DNA of 64,000 nucleotides from Mycoplasma tullyi (GCF_014068355.1 NZ_CP059674.1:744001-808000); one strand, 5' to 3'; positions 54,148 to 64,000 are shown, numbered from the stretch's first letter. Translations and numbers: made by a program. Notes: generated by a model not told the origin, from the sequence alone.

Positions 54148-55983
54148 ATGAATAAATTTATCGTAGTAGGAGCAGGCCACGCTGGTCTAGAAGCTGCTTT
54201 TATACTTTCAAAGCTAAAAAATAAGGTTTATCTTTGTGTTTTAGACAGAAAATACGTAGCTAATTGTCCATGTAACCCTTCAGTAGGAGGTCCTGCTAAA
54301 GGAATTGTAACAAGAGAGATAGATGCTTTAGGTGGAATGCAAGCAGTAGCTGCTGATAGCGCTGCACTACAAAGAAAAATTTTAAATTCTTCAAAAGGAC
54401 CAGGGGTTCAATGTTTACGATTTCAAATCGATAAGGTTCATTACAAAAAGTGATTCTTAGAACAAATAGATAATAACGAGAATATTGAACTAGTTGAAGG
54501 TGAAGTAACAGAAGTAATTAAGGATGGTGATACAGCTACTGGAGTAGTTATCAATGATGTTAAAAAAATAGAGGCAGATGCTGTAATAATAACTACAGGT
54601 ACATATTTGAAATCGTTAACATTTAGCGGTAAAAACGTTAAAAACGAAGGTCCAGAAGGTTTTAAAAATTCTAATAATTTATCTGAGTGGTTTAAATTAA
54701 ATGGCTTTGAATTAATTAGATTGAAAACTGGAACACCTCCAAGAATTAAAAAAGATTCAATCGATTATTCAGATCTGCAAATAGAACCAGGAAACGGAAC
54801 AGATTTATATTTTTCGCACTGATCTAAAAATAAATATATTGATTACGAATTACCTTGTTATTTAATTCATACAACAGAAGAAATACATAAGATTATTAAC
54901 GATAATTTACATTTATCTGCCATGTATTCGGGAAATATAACTGGTGTTGGTCCTAGATATTGTCCTAGTATTGAAGATAAAATAGTTAGATTTTCTAATA
55001 AACCAAGACATCAGATATTTATTGAGCCAGAATCTTTAGAACTTGATACTGTTTATTTAGGTGGTTTTTCTACTTCTTTAGATGTTTCTGTTCAAGATAA
55101 GATTATTCGTCTTTTACCTGGATTAAAAAATGCTGAGGTTATTAAGTATGGATATGCAATTGAATACGATGCAATAGATCCAATACAACTATATCCTTCT
55201 CTAGAATCTAAACTAATAAAAAACCTCTTTTTTGCCGGACAAATTAACGGAACTAGCGGTTATGAAGAAGCTGCTGGGCAAGGTTTAATAGCAGGTATAA
55301 ATGCTAATCAGAAGGTTAAAAATAAAGAACCTTTAATCTTGTCTAGAGATGAATCATATATTGGAGTTATGATTGACGATATTGTAACTAAGGGGATATC
55401 TGATCCTTATCGTTTATTAACATCTCGTGCTGAATATAGATTATTATTAAGAAATGATAATGTTTTAGACAGATTATTAAAAAAAGGTTATGAAATTGGC
55501 ACTATATCTAAAGAACAAATGGATTTGTATAACCAAAACCTAGAAAAGAAAAACAAGTTAATTGAATTATTAAAGGATAAAAAGGTAGGTAGGTATACGC
55601 TATTAAGAGCACATACTAACAACACTAATTTTTCTCTTTATGAATTTTTAAAACGTCCAGAAATCAAACTAGTAGATTTGTTAAATACGATCGAATTTGA
55701 TTATAGTGAGTACGATATTGAACTATTAAAAAATGTCGAAATTACCGTAAAATATGAAGGTTATATAAAAAAAGAAATTAGAATTGTTAATTCGTTAAAG
55801 AACTTAGAAAACATTAAAATTCCTCAAGATATTGTTTATGATACAGTGCAAAATCTTTCGATCGAAGCGATTGATAAATTGAACAAAATAAGGCCACTGA
55901 ATTTAGCTCAAGCGCAACGCATAAGTGGTATCAACTTAGCTGACATTATCTCTTTAAAAACTCATCTGGAACAAAATGCTTAA
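54148..55983 (+). CDS. mnmG: tRNA uridine-5-carboxymethylaminomethyl(34) synthesis enzyme MnmG (GidA)
   Basis: 611 residues. FAD-dependent wobble-uridine modifier with MnmE. N-terminal dinucleotide-binding [11 protein letters not shown], then [43 protein letters not shown], and the FAD-site [23 protein letters not shown] Trps at 54454 and 54823. It precedes rsmG (gidB), overlapping it by eight bases. Confidence 0.97.
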
Positions 55984-56704
55984 ACTGATTAAAAATTCCT
56001 TAAACGAACTTAATATTTTATTAACTGATAAACAAATCGAAGATATCGCCTTCTTTTTAGAAGAAATACATCATAATAATCAACTTTTTAATTTAACAGG
56101 GTACAAGACTAAAGAATTGATAGCTGAAATGCTAGGCGTTAAAACAATATTGCTAGCACAAAGTTTAAGCGAAACATTTTCTAATAAAACATTAAACGTT
56201 CTCGATATTGGAACGGGTGCAGGCATTCCAGGATTAATCATCAAAATAATATATCCACAACTTAATGTTTATTTGGTTGATTCAAATGCTAAGAAAATTA
56301 CTTTTATTAGTGAAGTGATAAAAAAGTTAAATTTTACCGGTGTTTTTGCAATTTCGTCTAGAATTGAAGATAGTTCTTTTTTAGAAAAATATCGTGGGTA
56401 TTTTGTTTACGTGTTTTCTCAAGCCGTTTCAAAAATTGCGGTTTTGAATGAACTAGGAACACAATTACTAAAGTTAAATGGACAAATTATTCATTTTAAA
56501 TCTAGAGATTATCTAGAAGAAATGGAGTTTGCAAAGAAGTATTTATCAGACCTTGGTTTGGTTTTCAATAATTGATACGAATATAAATTTAACAATTATT
56601 TTTTAGTTAATGTTTTTTATAATAAAAAAGCTATAGTTTCACTGAAATATCCTAGAGAATGAAGCAAAATTAAAAAAGAATTGATTGATAATGCAAAACA
56701 CTAA
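55976..56704 (+). CDS. rsmG: 16S rRNA m7G527 methyltransferase RsmG (GidB)
   Basis: 242 residues from ATG at 55976. SAM-binding motif LDIGTGAGIPGL; HNNQLFNLTGY N-terminus; SRIEDSS and FSQAVSKI. TGA Trps near the C-terminus (YEYKF region onwards). It overlaps both mnmG (8 bases) and the parA-like gene (14 bases). Confidence 0.95.
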
Positions 56705-57419
56705 ATATATAACGGTCACTTCGACCATTAAACATTCAGGTAAAACTTCTACCGCAATTGGATTAGTTATTTCATTAGTTACTGAAGGTTATAGAGTATT
56801 ATATTTGGGTTTTGATAACAAATATAACGCTCTTCCTCATTTTGATGATGATGCAGATTTAGCAAAAGATTATATTTTAGAAAAAATCATTCTTGGAAGA
56901 GCAGTTAGACATTTCTACTCATTTTATCCATTTGACATGCTTAATATCAATGCGGATTTGGTTAAGTTATTCCAAAATGCAACTGATAAACAACAAGCTA
57001 GAATTATTAGCAAACTATTTAAGGATTTTAAAACGGAACGTTACCACTACGTAGTCATTGATCTAAACTACAAAGACAAACCAGTTCATAACACAATTAT
57101 CAAATTGAGCGATCATTGTTTTTACACAATTAATGCTAAACGTTATGAAGAAGAAAAGAATCATCTTGACATCAACTCTTTCTTAACTATTATTCCTAAA
57201 AAAGAACATGTTAAATTACTAGTTATTCAATTTAACCGATTTATGGTTGATCACCATAAGTTTATAGAAAACTTAAAATACATATATGGTGATTATGTCT
57301 TTGATTATCAAATAGATAGCTCGCGAACAATGAGAAATCGAATTGATCACGCTTACAACTATCTCAGAGTAGATAAGTTGTGCAAACCAATTAAGAAGTA
57401 CATTTTGGATAGTAAATAA
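56691..57419 (+). CDS. ParA/Soj-family ATPase with atypical P-loop
   Basis: 242 residues from ATG at 56691. The deviant Walker A reads STIKHSGKTSTA where ParA normally has KGGVGKTT; the signature Lys is present but the second Gly is replaced by Ser/His. VLYLGFDNKYN and YHYVVIDLNYKDK are the later motifs. Position right after gidA-gidB is the classic place of parA (soj) near oriC, but no parB or parS was seen, so a role in chromosome segregation is inferred only. It ends at a palindromic terminator. Confidence 0.8.
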   Translation: MQNTKYITVTSTIKHSGKTSTAIGLVISLVTEGYRVLYLGFDNKYNALPHFDDDADLAKDYILEKIILGRAVRHFYSFYPFDMLNINADLVKLFQNATDKQQARIISKLFKDFKTERYHYVVIDLNYKDKPVHNTIIKLSDHCFYTINAKRYEEEKNHLDINSFLTIIPKKEHVKLLVIQFNRFMVDHHKFIENLKYIYGDYVFDYQIDSSRTMRNRIDHAYNYLRVDKLCKPIKKYILDSK

Positions 57420-57423
57420 AAAA

Positions 57424-57441
57424 GTAGATCAATTGATCTAC
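57424..57441. terminator. Bidirectional terminator after parA-like gene
   Basis: Perfect palindrome GTAGATCAATTGATCTAC, preceded by seven A and followed by CTTTTTTATT. It can end the mnmG-rsmG-parA transcript (+) and the convergent membrane-protein transcript (-). Confidence 0.85.
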
Positions 57442-57446
57442 CTTTT

Positions 57447-58007
57447 TTATTCTTCTTTAGCTTCAACAAGTTCTCTAGAGTTGCTCTTTAATTGCTCGTT
57501 AGGCTTGACATCTACATCATTAATATTGATCTCAGATTTCTTTTTAACTAAATCAGCTTGCAATTCTACTCAAATTTCATCTGCTTTTTTTAGAATCCTA
57601 AAGCAAGCAATCAACCCGATGAAGGGAGCATAACCACCGACTCGCACAACTTTATTAAGACGAGTAAATTTATCTGGATAAAACTCGTTTAATTGCTGGT
57701 TTTTTTGATAAAAAACATTGCTCAAAATAACCTTAATTAAGAGCAAAATAAGATTAATCGTACTCAATAAAATAATCGTAATAATCCAGAACAATTTTTG
57801 GTTTTCTAAAACCTGCTCAGTTATCATACCCTTAGTAAACTCCAACATTTTTTGTTGGTATTGAGCTGACGAAATCGCTACTGCTAAAATTAAAATCAGA
57901 TTCAAGATAATTCAAATTAATGAATAAGATATTAAGAACTTCGTTCTTCTTCTTAATCTTGAGATTTTTCTTGAAACGATATCAAATTTTGTATCATTAA
58001 TTCCCAT
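57447..58007 (-). CDS. Small membrane protein, unknown
   Basis: 186 residues from ATG at 58007 (MGINDTKFDIVSRKISRLRRR). A basic N-terminus is followed by three hydrophobic segments (SLIWIILNLILILAV, LFWIITIILLSTINLILLL, and a shorter one near GYAPFIGLIACF). The C-terminal tail is acidic. No family recognised. It starts 23 bases after nusG on the same strand and is likely in that transcript. Confidence 0.7.
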
Positions 58008-58030
58008 ATTATGGAATTGAGTAAGATGAC

Positions 58031-58834
58031 TTAAACTGAAAGTTTAAGTTGTTTTTTATTAAGTTTAACGCTAACTAGTTTACCTAGAATTTGAACATCA
58101 ACAATATATTCGTCGTTGTCAATAATTCTAGAGATCTGACCACTAAGACCTGAATAATCACCTGAGTTGATATCTACCATATGACCAACTTTGAATTCCA
58201 TGGCTTTATCAACTTGTTCTTTTTCAGTTGACATATCCCCATACTTATCAGCTGAATCAGATTTTTTCTTATGAACAATTGTTTTAGTTGCATTCTCATC
58301 TAGAATCAGCTCACCACGTTCGTTGAATAAAGTACGATCCATTTCAATAATCGCATTAGGTGTAATTACAATACGATAATTAGGGTCAAAAGCTTCCCCA
58401 TTTAATAAGTCTAATTCTTCTGAAGAAGAGATCGGAATTGGTTTAGCTCCTTTACCAGATGAACCCACAATTCCAGTAATATTAACGGTGTTTCTAACAG
58501 CAAACCAAGCCGCTTCATTCATCTCCATCTTGATGTAGATGTATCCAGGATATTTATTAGTATCAGTTATCTTATATTTCTTATAAACACCATTATCAAC
58601 AGTTACCCATTTAATATAGGTACTATTACGCATTGTAGCGGGAATATTATGTGTGGGATTATTACTATCAAAGATAGTTTCTTCCACACTTCTAAACTTA
58701 ATAACCTTACAGTCCAAGATTTGGTCTTCAAAGTGAAGTGCTCTAACTTTAGCTTTTAAAGTTTTAATAACAGAATCTTCGTTTCCATTAGTGGTTGTGG
58801 CAATATATCATTGCGCAGTAGATTTCTTACTCAT
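58031..58834 (-). CDS. nusG: Transcription termination/antitermination factor NusG (extended)
   Basis: 267 residues, some 80-90 longer than typical (about 180). N-terminal NGN domain begins WYIATTTNGNEDSVIKTLKAK and has YPGYIYIKMEMNEAAWFAVRNT. The C-terminal KOW domain is GHMVDINSGDYSGLSGQISRI with VQILGKLVSVKLN. The extra length lies between, with charged residues such as KKSDSADKYGDMSTEKE and part of NGN. It follows secE by 27 bases. Confidence 0.92.
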
Positions 58835-58861
58835 TGTTTAATATAGTTTTGTTAAAAAAAA

Positions 58862-59236
58862 TTATTTTAAGATCCCGATCGCATTAAAGATTTGGTCTAT
58901 ACCAAATAATGCACCAGTTAAAAAAGCCACAATCGCAATTACGATTAAGAAGTTGGTAATCAACAACTTAGGAGTGCATCAAGTAATTCTTCTTGATTCT
59001 TTTTCCATTCCAAATCACCAACGCTTTAGTCTAAGTCCAATCGAACCCTTGTTCTTCTTTTCTCTTTGAACTTGTTCGCGGTATTCTTGTTCTTCTCGTT
59101 CTTCTTTAAGCTTTTTTTGTTCTAAAGCTTCTTCTTTAATCTTTTGTTGTTCTTTTTTAATGTTATCGTCTTGATAACTTTCAAGAATAACCTTTGGATT
59201 TTTTCTTAGATTAATATTTTTATTCTTATTATCCAT
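58862..59236 (-). CDS. secE: Preprotein translocase subunit SecE with long charged N-terminus
   Basis: 124 residues from ATG at 59236. The first 75 residues are strongly charged and coiled-coil-like (repeats of KEE, REEQEYREQ). Then comes the SecE core: KRWWFGMEKESRRITWCTPK (amphipathic helix) and one span (LLITNFLIVIAIVAFLTGALF). It sits between rpmG and nusG as usual, and is easily missed because of TGA Trps. Confidence 0.9.
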
Positions 59237-59252
59237 AATCTTACCCAATATC

Positions 59253-59399
59253 TTAGTGCGATTCTTTATGAACGGTCTTTTGATTACAACTAGAACAATA
59301 TTTATTAAGAACTAATCTTGTTGTTTCAAGTTTAGATCTTGTTGTTGTGTAGTTACGATTTAAGCAGTGCTCACAAATCAAAATAATCTTTTTTCGCAT
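59253..59399 (-). CDS. rpmG: 50S ribosomal protein L33
   Basis: 48 residues from ATG at 59399 (MRKKIILICEHCLNRNYTTT). A longer upstream frame starts with a hydrophobic segment and is not used. Zinc ribbon CEHC...CSSC. It heads rpmG-secE-nusG. Typical L33 length is 48-55. Confidence 0.95.
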   Translation of the reverse strand: MRKKIILICEHCLNRNYTTTRSKLETTRLVLNKYCSSCNQKTVHKESH

Positions 59400-59883
59400 T
59401 ATGGCAAATATTAAAAAAATGCTTTTAATAAAGCACTTATCATTATTATATATCAATTAATTATCTTGGTTGTTGATATTATTTTAAATCAAAATACCAG
59501 GTTTAGTTTTATTTATATATAGGGCGGAAATAGAGTGTTGTTGGGGTGGCTTTGGTAAATCAAAGAGATTTTGAGTCAAAAATCAACAAACTTAATCATA
59601 TGATTAAATTATCAATCTAGCAAATAATAACAAAATCCCCTATTAATATAAAAGCCTGTATATTAAAATATATATTAAGGATAGTTGTATTTCTTAATAG
59701 TTATTAAAACCTAAAAAGACTAATTAATAAAGATTTTAGGGTTACATAATTATTATTTTTCGTTATAATTTATCAATATAAACAATTAATTGCTGATAAG
59801 CCTATATTGATATAGCTGGGTGAGATCTAGTTTATCATTAAAATGTGAAGATTGATCACGTTGAGCTTATTAGGTAAATCTAA
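59400..59883. other. Intergenic region with promoter of the F1-like ATPase operon
   Basis: A 484-base gene-free stretch. Plus-strand TTACAT (59742-59747) and TATAAT (59764-59769), 16 bases apart, form a good promoter about 115 bases before the next gene. The leader holds GATAA and TTATC (about 59801-59843) which can pair around a CTATATTGATATAG hairpin. A less AT-rich patch with GGGCGGAAATAGAG and TTGGGGTGGC (59521-59552) is unexplained; no tRNA fold was recognised. Confidence 0.55.
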
Positions 59884-61539
59884 ATGTCTGTTAAAAAATT
59901 ATCAATTAATTTAGATAAGTTTAAAAGATTATTTAAGATACCAAACAATAACATATTTTACGAACTAAAATCTGAAGTTGTTTCGATAAAACAAAACGCT
60001 AAACTCGTTTTGTTTTATCGTTTATTAATCTTTTTAATCTTATTTTCATTTAGTGTTGGTTTTATTATGTTGCCTGAGCGATTGTTCTTGGTGAACTTGC
60101 TTCCCCAAAGAGATGCTATGGGTAACGCGATGCAAGCTGGGATTGATCCCAATCGGTTTCCAATCACAGCACTGTTTCAGTTTCAAAACCCAACATTTCA
60201 AAGTATTAACTTCTATGTCCTATTAAGATTAATAGGTTTATATTTAGTTTTTATTACTTCATTATGATGAAATTATCAAAACGTTAGTTCGATCAATCAC
60301 CGAATTAAACGTTACTGAATTTGATTCATTATTTACACTGCTTTAAGTGTGATTAGTGGAGCATTACTATTAGGATGAACAAACAACCAAAGCAGTTTAG
60401 CAACTGTTTTAGGTGTTTGTTCATTAAATGTCTTATTAGTAATTCTTAACTATGCTTACTGATTAATCGGTTATTTCTTAAATAAGAAGATTCAACCAAT
60501 TAGTAATAAAAACTTATATATTATCCTAATTACTTACTCAGCTAAAGTAATTAGTTGAATCATCTTATTTATCTTCTTAGATCAATTAATTAAAGGTGGT
60601 CAAAACCCAAGAGTCATCTTTAATGACAATAAGGTACTTAACTTTATCAACTCATTAACAACTGGTTTATCACCTGCTAGAGTTGTTTTATTATTCGTTT
60701 TAATTACCTTATCAATTACATTATTCATCTTATCTAACCTATACACTTTATTAAACTTAAAGTTGTTCTTTGTGAAACTGATTAATGATGATTTGAAGAG
60801 CAAAGCTTATGGAACAATCGCTTTTTCTTTCATCATCTTAATCACTTTAGTGTTTGGTATCATCAAAGTTTTAGCTGATGGTAAGTACCCAGATAATAAT
60901 GTTATTGTTACCAACAACGTTGATCTAGGTACTAACTGATTCTGAATTGTGGGAACATTATTGTTCTTAACTTACTGATTAGTTTATTTCTTTGTAATTA
61001 GAAGAAACAAAACTCCAGTTATCAATAATATTTATCATTCAGGTTCATTGTTATTAATCTGAGCTACATTTATTGCTTCAGATTTCAACCGTACTAACTT
61101 TGATACAGCTAATGGTTATATCAGTTTATTAATCATTACTTTAATTACATTGTTGGTAATCCTAACTTACATTGTTAGTGCTAACAAACAATCAGCTGGG
61201 ATTATCGTAAGCTTAAGTTTAGTATCTGTATTTATTGTTGCTAGTGTATTCTTAATTACGTTTAACAACACTTTAGTTAACAATCAAAACTTCTCACTAA
61301 AATCATTAAACTCTGATCTATCAATCAATCAGATCTTATATGCATTACTTGCAATCATCTTAAGTCTTAACTTTATCTATGTAGTATTAAGTATTTACTT
61401 TATCTACTTCTTTATTAATAAGAACACAATCTTTAACTTTAATAAGGTTAAGATCTCTCAAACCCAAGAAGAATACAACCAAAAAGATACTAATCAATCT
61501 AATCAAGAATTAAATAATCAATCAGGAGTTAATTCATAA
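59884..61539 (+). CDS. Multispanning membrane protein, first gene of an F1-like-X0 ATPase operon
   Basis: 551 residues. The N-terminus is basic and soluble for about 40 residues, then about 12-13 hydrophobic spans fill the rest, ending in a Gln/Asn-rich tail (QTQEEYNQKDTNQSNQELN). TGA is common as Trp within spans. No transporter motif is seen. It overlaps the next gene at TAATG. Its place in front of gamma- and epsilon-like genes fits the membrane (X0) part of the F1-like ATPases described in mycoplasmas. Confidence 0.75.
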
Positions 61540-62036
61540 TGAAAAACAAAAATAAAAATAACCACGCACAAGAAGAAATTATTGAAACAAGTTATCCTTC
61601 TTTAGTTCAACACCATGACTTTGTTGAGTTCTCTCAACTATTCAACACAGCTTTGTTACAAACCAACACAGATGAAAACTCACATCAAGCTAAGATGTTT
61701 ATTGAAAAGCTTAAGCATGCTGTAGCTAACCACCTACAAATCATTTATGATAACTTCATCATTTCTTGAACTAAAAACATTCGTTTTTCTTTCACGAAAT
61801 TGATTCCTGCAGTAACTACAGTTGAATCTTCTCAATCTGATGGGGTTAATCTTAAATCTGATTTAACTGAAAATGAAGAATTAAAAATCTTAGCTGAAAG
61901 ATTCAATCTATTAATGAATCATCAGTTATTTGATGAAAACAAGATTGTCGAAGTTGTTGATGGAATTATTGTTTATCGTTCTAAAGAAACTAACCAATTA
62001 AAGGTTGTGTTTTCTAATGAGATCATTAACGCGTAA
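61539..62036 (+). CDS. Unknown 165-residue protein in F1-like ATPase operon
   Basis: It starts on the TAATG overlap with the upstream membrane protein gene and has one TGA Trp at 61767-61769. No membrane span. Helical N-terminal half (AKMFIEKLKHAVANHLQIIYDNF) and a short beta-rich end (VDGIIVYRSKETNQLKVVF). I do not recognise a family. Operon position suggests a stator or peripheral part of the complex (inference). Confidence 0.6.
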
Positions 62037-62042
62037 TTTCTT

Positions 62043-62987
62043 ATGGACATTAAAAAACTCGAGCGTAAACAAGCTAGTTTAAAAAACATTTACACCCTAG
62101 TAAGTTCGAAACGTGATATTGCTTTAATTAAGATCTTTAAGTTATCTAAACGATTTGAATACTTTTATAAAAGAGCAATCCATTCAAAAACATTATTAGA
62201 TATCTTACACAAGAAATTTAATTTAAAGAATCCTTTTTATGAAGAAAGCACTTCATTAGTTGATAACAAGATCATTAATCTTACTTTAGATAAGGTTGAA
62301 GACATGTTCTTTGTTAGCAAAAAGCGTTTATGGATTTATGTAACAGAAACTCAAAACGCTGCTGCTGATAACTATTCAAGATATGATCGTGCGATTCTAA
62401 GACAAGAAAATGTTCAAGAAGACCAATTCATCACAATTGGTGAACATGCTAAAAACTTCTGTCTTAAGAATAATCTTGAAGTTGTTCAACATTATGATGA
62501 GAATGATTTCAGTGCATTAAGTAAAACGATTCCTGAAATCATTCGTCTGAAGATCGAATCTGGTGATATTATTGATATCAACTTCGTAATTAATTCGAAT
62601 AAGATTAAAAATAAATTCTTAAAGATCTTACCAATCAAGCATTTTGAATTAGATACTTCTTATTATGAAAAGGCTGATACGATCGTAGAAAACATTGAAA
62701 ACTACAAGTTGTATAACAACTTACAAGAATTCATAGTTAATGAGATTAATTCTTATCTAAGAAACGTAGTTACTTCATTACTAGTTGAATCATCACTGAT
62801 AGTTGCTAAAAACAGTCTTGTTCAATACAACAAAACATTAAGTGATCTAGATGACACCTTACTTAATCTAAGGCGCGAGATCTTAAAACAAAAACGTGAA
62901 CTTGAAATCCAAGAACTACAAATGTTAACAAGAAGCAGCGAATCCTTAATTAAGATGGAATCAAAAAAGGATGGAGACATGGATTAG
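62043..62987 (+). CDS. ATP synthase gamma-like subunit of F1-like ATPase
   Basis: 314 residues. It has the gamma layout: an N-terminal coiled-coil helix (KLERKQASLKNIYTLVSSKRDIALIKIFKL), a middle alpha/beta part, and a C-terminal helix ending like gamma (LYNNLQEFIVNEINSYLRNV, then ESSLIVAKNSLVQYNKTLSDLDD and LNLRREILKQKRELEIQEL, comparable to NATDNA...YNRARQAAITQEI in standard gamma). Sequence is highly diverged. The next gene being epsilon-like supports the call. Alpha- and beta-like genes are expected just beyond the window. Confidence 0.7.
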   Translation: MDIKKLERKQASLKNIYTLVSSKRDIALIKIFKLSKRFEYFYKRAIHSKTLLDILHKKFNLKNPFYEESTSLVDNKIINLTLDKVEDMFFVSKKRLWIYVTETQNAAADNYSRYDRAILRQENVQEDQFITIGEHAKNFCLKNNLEVVQHYDENDFSALSKTIPEIIRLKIESGDIIDINFVINSNKIKNKFLKILPIKHFELDTSYYEKADTIVENIENYKLYNNLQEFIVNEINSYLRNVVTSLLVESSLIVAKNSLVQYNKTLSDLDDTLLNLRREILKQKRELEIQELQMLTRSSESLIKMESKKDGDMD

Positions 62988-62990
62988 ATT

Positions 62991-63482
62991 ATGGCAAAAC
63001 ACAACTTTAAAACTGTTCCATCAGAAATCGAATTCATTCGATACAACAACAAACTATTCGGTTACAAGCAAGGTTATTTCATGCTTAATGTTAACCAGAT
63101 TGATGAATGGGACTTAATTCAAGATAATTCATTAATTAGTATTGAAAACGTTTTCTTTAAGATCTATGATCCAGTTGCTGATGAAGAAGATTACTACATT
63201 ATCCGTAACTCGTTTATCAAGATTGAAAACAACAAAGTCACGATTTATAGTGATGATAAATTCAAACCACTAAGAATCGATTACAAATTCAGGATCAAAA
63301 AATATGATGATAAGATTGCTGAATTTAATAAGAAATTATCATATTACGAATCTAAGATTAATTTAGGTTTAAACTTCCAAGAGTTGATTGATTACAATGC
63401 TGTAAGAAAAGAAAAAAAGTTTTACTCGTTAATTCGCAATTTCAATCTAGCAGAAAAAAAGGTCGATAAAAATGAAAAATAA
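62991..63482 (+). CDS. ATP synthase epsilon-like subunit of F1-like ATPase
   Basis: 163 residues. First 90 residues look beta-rich (PSEIEFIRYNNKLFGYKQGYFML, then YYIIRNSFIKIENNKVTIYS), like the epsilon beta-sandwich where a short hydrophobic strand replaces the usual start. The last 65 residues are two helices (YDDKIAEFNKKLSYYESK and FQELIDYNAVRKEKKFYSLI), like epsilon. Low sequence conservation makes this a pattern call. It overlaps the next gene by 11 bases. Confidence 0.6.
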   Translation: MAKHNFKTVPSEIEFIRYNNKLFGYKQGYFMLNVNQIDEWDLIQDNSLISIENVFFKIYDPVADEEDYYIIRNSFIKIENNKVTIYSDDKFKPLRIDYKFRIKKYDDKIAEFNKKLSYYESKINLGLNFQELIDYNAVRKEKKFYSLIRNFNLAEKKVDKNEK

Positions 63483-64000
63483 AAGTAAATTAAAACGATT
63501 GATTTATTGACAATTTGGATTTATGGTTCCTGCGGTATTTGCTTCTACTCTTAGTGGAGTAATTACTCATCATAAAAATTCAATTAATGAATATAAGCTA
63601 ATTAATCATGCTGGTGAAGAGTTAGATCCTTCAACTCCAACACAACCAAATGATCCTAATGCACCAGTGATGAATAATAATAACAATGGTGCTGATGCTA
63701 ATAAACCTGAGCAACCTCCAAGAATGCCAGCAAACTTGGAAATGCTTAAGGCTGATATTGATGCTAAGATGTCAGACGCAATCAAGGATTTCATTGATGC
63801 AGTTTTCTTAGGTAAGGATAATCTTGTTGATCAAAAGATTGAATCAGTTAAAAACCAAAGTGATTTATCTTTTGAAGACAAGTTTAATAGAACTCTTTAT
63901 TACTCTCAGCTTAAAGCCTTCTTTCAAAAAAATAAGGATCAGATCATATCTAACCCTTCAAAATTTGGTTTAGACATCGTTTATCCTTATGTAATTTCGG
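63472..64000 (+). CDS. N-terminally anchored or secreted protein in F1-like ATPase operon (partial)
   Basis: Starts ATG at 63472 and remains open to the window end (176 codons). Basic N-terminus MKNKSKLKRLIYWQ (Trp by TGA) then a hydrophobic segment FGFMVPAVFASTLSG, a signal anchor without lipobox Cys. A Pro/Asn/Thr linker (STPTQPNDPNAPVMNNNNN) and a helical domain follow. It overlaps the epsilon-like gene. It is likely the externally facing part of X0, but this is inference. Confidence 0.65.

Noticed and set aside
59400-59883. tRNA gene in the intergenic region
   Set aside because: No cloverleaf, T-loop GTTCRA or acceptor end could be fitted.
63606-63794. Minus-strand open frame opposite the last gene
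   Set aside because: It lies opposite a continuous plus-strand gene in an operon and has no features of its own.

Overview
The window reads as avian Mycoplasma chromosome, most likely Mycoplasma gallisepticum. The DNA is very AT-rich, and dozens of conserved genes are intact only if TGA is read as tryptophan. A head-to-tail array of vlhA haemagglutinin lipoprotein genes, some preceded by (GAA)n tracts, fills the left end. All coordinates below merge reading frames across in-frame TGA codons. The species call rests on vlhA plus GAA tracts and on gene order shared with the M. genitalium/M. pneumoniae group; I could not run a database search.

Layout. (1) 1-9454, minus strand: five vlhA loci. 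From left to right these are a copy cut by the window edge with no GAA tract; a full copy with (GAA)7; a full copy with no tract; a truncated copy with (GAA)9; and a full copy with (GAA)12, the length associated with expression in this species. (2) 9455-22121, minus: a BMP-type lipoprotein, dnaX-ybaB-recR, a proline-rich membrane protein, ruvAB, a membrane-anchored coiled protein and gatBA. (3) 22124-29566, minus: an ECF S-component-like membrane domain fused in frame to GatC, then ung, a lipoprotein, dnaB, rplI, rpsR, ssb and rpsF. (4) 29747-35197: asnA (+) converging on nadV (-), an alpha/beta hydrolase pair (+), then a HAD phosphatase and pta (-). (5) 35227-41361, minus: rbgA, a YitT-type membrane protein, rplS, trmD, rpsP, rplQ, rpoA, rpsK, rpsM, rpmJ and infA. 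(6) 41560-43460, minus: a solitary 16S rRNA gene with its own processing stem and terminator and no adjacent 23S. (7) 43459-51517, minus: trxA, topA, rpe, pgi, rsgA, a Ser/Thr kinase, a PP2C phosphatase and gmk, with def divergent. (8) 52271-59399: an MFS transporter (-), mnmG-rsmG-parA (+), then a membrane protein, nusG, secE and rpmG (-). (9) 59884-64000, plus: the start of an operon whose third and fourth genes look like ATP synthase gamma and epsilon subunits. This fits the F1-like-X0 ATPase clusters known in mycoplasmas.

How it fits together. Most of the window is informational core: replication and repair, translation, RNA polymerase and protein export, packed in operons with stop-start overlaps such as TAATG. 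The accessory parts are the phase-variable vlhA surface antigen array, two lipoproteins with Met/Pro/Asn/Gly-rich segments, and the F1-like ATPase operon at the right edge. The kinase/phosphatase pair next to gmk, rsgA, pgi and rpe is the main regulatory module visible. No tRNA, 23S or 5S rRNA, CRISPR array, transposase or phage gene was recognised.
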